Shown here: piece by piece, positions 61,049 through 64,000 of the stretch | How the letters are laid out: every line of letters starts with the position of its first letter | Position numbering within the stretch: position 1 is the first letter of the stretch | Assembly: GCA_020541285.1 (NCBI GenBank) | Contig: CP047043.1 | Coordinates: 930,001 to 994,000, forward strand | DNA length: 64,000 nt | Origin: Candidatus Gillettellia adelgis | GTDB lineage: Bacteria; Pseudomonadota; Gammaproteobacteria; Enterobacterales; Enterobacteriaceae | Reading direction: 5' to 3' | Translations under genes and position numbers: made by a program | The notes under the pieces: generated by a model | What the model was told of the DNA's origin: nothing | What the model saw: the letters and a program-made list of their open reading frames with translations, nothing else | Databases searched by the model: none

Positions 61049-61663
61049 ATGAATCAGAGTCATTTTTTTGCCCACTTATCCCGATTAAAATTAATTAATC
61101 GCTGGTCGCTAATGCGCAACGTACGCATCGAAAACGTTTCCGAACATAGTTTACAGGTGGCTTTTGTTGCTAATGCACTAGCAATAATTAAGAACCAAAA
61201 ATTTAATGGCAATCTAAACAGTGATCGTATAGCATTATTAGCGATGTATCATGATGTTAGTGAAGTGATGACTGGCGATATGCCGACACCTATTAAATAT
61301 TATAATTCGCAAATCGCTCACGAGTATAAAAGAATCGAAAAAATCGCTCAACAGAAGTTACTAGCCATGCTCCCACTAGAGCTGCGCTATGATTTCCGCT
61401 CTATTCTTGATGAGCATTACTATAATAAAGATGAAAAAAAAATAGTAAAACAGGCCGATGCACTTTGTGCTTATTTGAAGTGCTTGGAAGAACTTGCTGC
61501 CGGTAATACTGAATTCGCACTAGCCAAGGAACGCTTAGAAAAGATCTTACAGCACAATCAAAGCCCGGAGATCAGATATTTTATGACAATATTTATCCCA
61601 AGTTTTAATTTGTCTCTAGATGAGATTAGCTTTAATTCCTCTTTTGTCACTTCTGTGACTTAG
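61049..61663 (+). CDS. yfbR: 5'-deoxynucleotidase YfbR
   Basis: HD-domain phosphatase that dephosphorylates deoxyribonucleoside 5'-monophosphates and helps regulate dNMP pools and dUMP supply. It has 204 residues (E. coli 199). The first HD-site histidine is in [12 protein letters not shown], the HD pair in [18 protein letters not shown], and the final Asp in [20 protein letters not shown], so the metal site is complete. The last few residues after LSLDEISF are divergent. A GAGAG lies before the ATG. It is the usual neighbour of nuo and confirms ancestral gene order; its former neighbours on both sides are gone. Confidence 0.95.
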   Translation: MNQSHFFAHLSRLKLINRWSLMRNVRIENVSEHSLQVAFVANALAIIKNQKFNGNLNSDRIALLAMYHDVSEVMTGDMPTPIKYYNSQIAHEYKRIEKIAQQKLLAMLPLELRYDFRSILDEHYYNKDEKKIVKQADALCAYLKCLEELAAGNTEFALAKERLEKILQHNQSPEIRYFMTIFIPSFNLSLDEISFNSSFVTSVT

Positions 61664-64000
61664 ATTACATAATACTCATATAATATGAGCGTGAAAATAA
61701 CTATAGCTATTACTATAGCGTTTGAACTTTATGGAGTATTATAAAAAATTTTATCTAGTCATTTAAAATATTTGTTACAAAAAAATCAGCGCATGCCTTT
61801 CAGATAAGAATACCTTTAAATTAAACGGTGATCTCTTGGTCACCTTATTGAAAAGATTTCTTACATATCAACGATACACTTGGCATTGTAACCTTGTATA
61901 AAAATTCAAGTAACACAATAAATTAGCTATTTTTTGCATAACGATCCCTTGACACGATCTGTTAAGTTAACGTAAAAGTCTAAAGTATTGTCTGATTAGC
62001 GACATTAATTTTACTGAAACTCACAAATAATTATAACACATTAGCTCTTCATAGATTATTAACAGATAATTATCTGTCTAAATATTTTAAGGTACTATGA
62101 ATACTATCCGATAATTTTTTATTAACGCTTAGTTAATGCTACATCAACCGTGGTGTATGTCTCAGTAAAATACCTTTATAAACGCTAGGTTTATAATTTA
62201 TTATACCCTTATTCCTTATTTTCTATAGCTTATTTATCAGATTCTAAATCAAGTTATAAACATTATAATAATATCTATTAATATATAGAAAATATTCAAT
62301 TTATTCCTCGTTCTTTATGATTGCTATTTGATCCATCAAAGATGGCGCAGACTGTCAATATTACCAAGTAAGTTATTTTACTTTAAGTTAAATATGCAAA
62401 ATTTTATTTTTCTATTGTCATCTTGTATATAATATAGCATAATTATATAGTACATCTACAACCTGTACAGTTACTTCTTAGCGAACGGAGAAAATATTAC
62501 TGTATTTATCGGTACATTTCCCGAAATATATTAAGGGTATCTTATCTATTCTAGAATGCTTTGCTATATACGCGATAACATAATTATAATGTGCATCACT
62601 TAGCACACACGCATATGTTACGTCTGTGCAACTTAAAACTACAAAACACTAAAACTGATGCAGAAAACAGCACACATAATCATGCATTATTTGGGTGGCG
62701 ATAGTTCATACATCTACTACGATAAGAGACAGGCGATGCGCTGATCTATCAATAAGTTACCAATCGCAAATTTACTAATAAATACAAACATTAGCGGTGT
62801 CAATACAGTAATTATTTTTAACTATCTCACTCTTTTCAGCATGAATATTAACAATATCAATAATATTGATACTACAACCTCTAGTCCTTTCAGTCTAACT
62901 AAGATTACCAAATATATCATTGTATAATAATAACTATAAGAATTAAGCTAAGTATTACATACATAATAAATGTGATTTCACTGTTTAATGAAATACATGC
63001 GGCTTCTTTCATGCTCAAAAAATATCTTAACGTACTCGTTGTACCAGAAGCATCAGTGAATACTGTAGTATAGTGAATAAAATAAATCTAATTATATTTA
63101 ATTTGACTAATCTATATATCCGTCATATACGTAATATAGGTGCGAATTTTGATAATCTTAGTACTTTCGCTAAAAAGAGTTGTCATTATCTTGGTTGATC
63201 AATAGATAAAGCACTAGTTATTATACAGAATGCCTCCTGTCTAATGGTATAGTAAATAACCTGAACTCTACTAGTTCAGTGGAGTTCAGCAAGATTATTG
63301 CTGATATTATTCATTTTAAAGTGAATGATTTCGTGTCATATATAATGGTTGTCATTCTTTTTAGAGTTAATGTTGGTTTGATTAGAATCAGTTGATGTTT
63401 GTTTTATAAAAAACTAGTATGCATCTAAGTATGTGTTATTTATCGTTTGCATCGCTTACTAGTAGTAACGCTATCAACTAAACCACTATTATCATTCAAA
63501 GAATATCAGCGTTCCTATCAAGAGAACCGCTGTGCTAAAATGTTAAACGACATAATCGCTTCCATGTTAAATCTAGAAAGCCTCTTTTTAGGATTAAAAT
63601 AATTTTTTTAATACAGTTAACGCAATGCATTACACACTAGCGCATCGTGGCTTTAGTTGCAGTAAAACAAAAATATTATTAGTGTAATGATTTATAATTA
63701 ATAACTTTTGTTAACCAACAATCTTATAATACTATAACCTGTCTATAATCTTTTATTATATTACTGAAGCTGAATTCTCTACATTACTGTTGGAGCGCTA
63801 TTTCCCACTAACCTCTTCCTAATACTAAGCGACATACGTAAGACTTCAGTCGTCTGTACTCACTATTAACATACTGTATTACCTCAAGACCAGTATAGTC
63901 AATATAAGCAGCATCACACACTACCACGTAAAAGCTGTAACTTTTTACATATGTAGCATTCTGTATATATACTAGTACATTTGTTTTATTTCCTATGATC
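61664..64000. other. gene-free desert
   Basis: 2.3 kb to the window end with no recognisable gene. A seven-bp hairpin CTGAACT/AGTTCAG stands at 63261-63279 but has no T-run. In E. coli, yfbS-V and ackA-pta would follow yfbR; none is readable here. Confidence 0.5.

Noticed and set aside
63261-63279. CTGAACT/AGTTCAG hairpin as a terminator or operator
   Set aside because: No gene nearby and no T-run; a seven-base inverted repeat can occur by chance in a desert of this size.

Overview
The window reads as chromosomal DNA of a host-restricted gammaproteobacterium of the Enterobacterales type, most likely an insect endosymbiont in mid to late genome reduction. Every recognisable protein aligns best, from memory, with its Escherichia/Serratia counterpart. 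Enterobacterial signatures are present: a fused nuoCD gene, a fused chorismate mutase/prephenate dehydrogenase (tyrA), divergent rluC/rne, a yobF-cspC unit and mlaA next to tRNA-Arg(CCT). The DNA is very AT-rich and only about half of it is coding. Long gene-free deserts of 1 to 5 kb separate isolated survivors. I cannot name the species; a symbiont eroded to the degree of Serratia symbiotica or a Sodalis-allied lineage would fit, but that is a guess.

Layout. 1-7.2 kb: fbaA, pgk and tktA on the minus strand, with an empty slot where epd normally sits. 8.5-17.4 kb: trhO, then the divergent pair rluC/rne, with rne broken by one extra base. 19.4-25.9 kb: a decayed yobF in front of cspC, then gpmA, pgl and mlaA as single genes among deserts. 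28.9-37.8 kb: tRNA-Arg(CCT), then ffh and the rpsP-rimM-trmD-rplS translation operon, then the aroF-tyrA operon. 39.8-56.1 kb: the NADH dehydrogenase I operon (nuoA to nuoN) on the minus strand. It is complete and tightly overlapped except for a 1.2 kb gap between nuoF and nuoG and a nuoN that runs into an abnormal tract. 61 kb: yfbR, the usual neighbour of nuo, followed by a final desert.

How the genes work together. fbaA, pgk, gpmA, pgl and tktA keep glycolysis and the pentose phosphate pathway running. These supply erythrose-4-phosphate and phosphoenolpyruvate to the tyrosine-sensitive DAHP synthase AroF and then TyrA, a route that could serve tyrosine provisioning. Complex I makes proton-motive force. 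trhO, rluC, trmD, rimM, rpsP, rplS, ffh and the tRNA serve translation and protein targeting. MlaA implies that an outer membrane is still maintained.

The strangest feature is a tract of about 0.9 kb (39757-40649) that has almost no C on the plus strand and carries runs of up to 11 G. It begins abruptly inside nuoN and covers exactly where the missing third of nuoN should lie. I see no CRISPR array, insertion sequence, prophage, toxin-antitoxin or defence system, and no convincing new multi-gene system.
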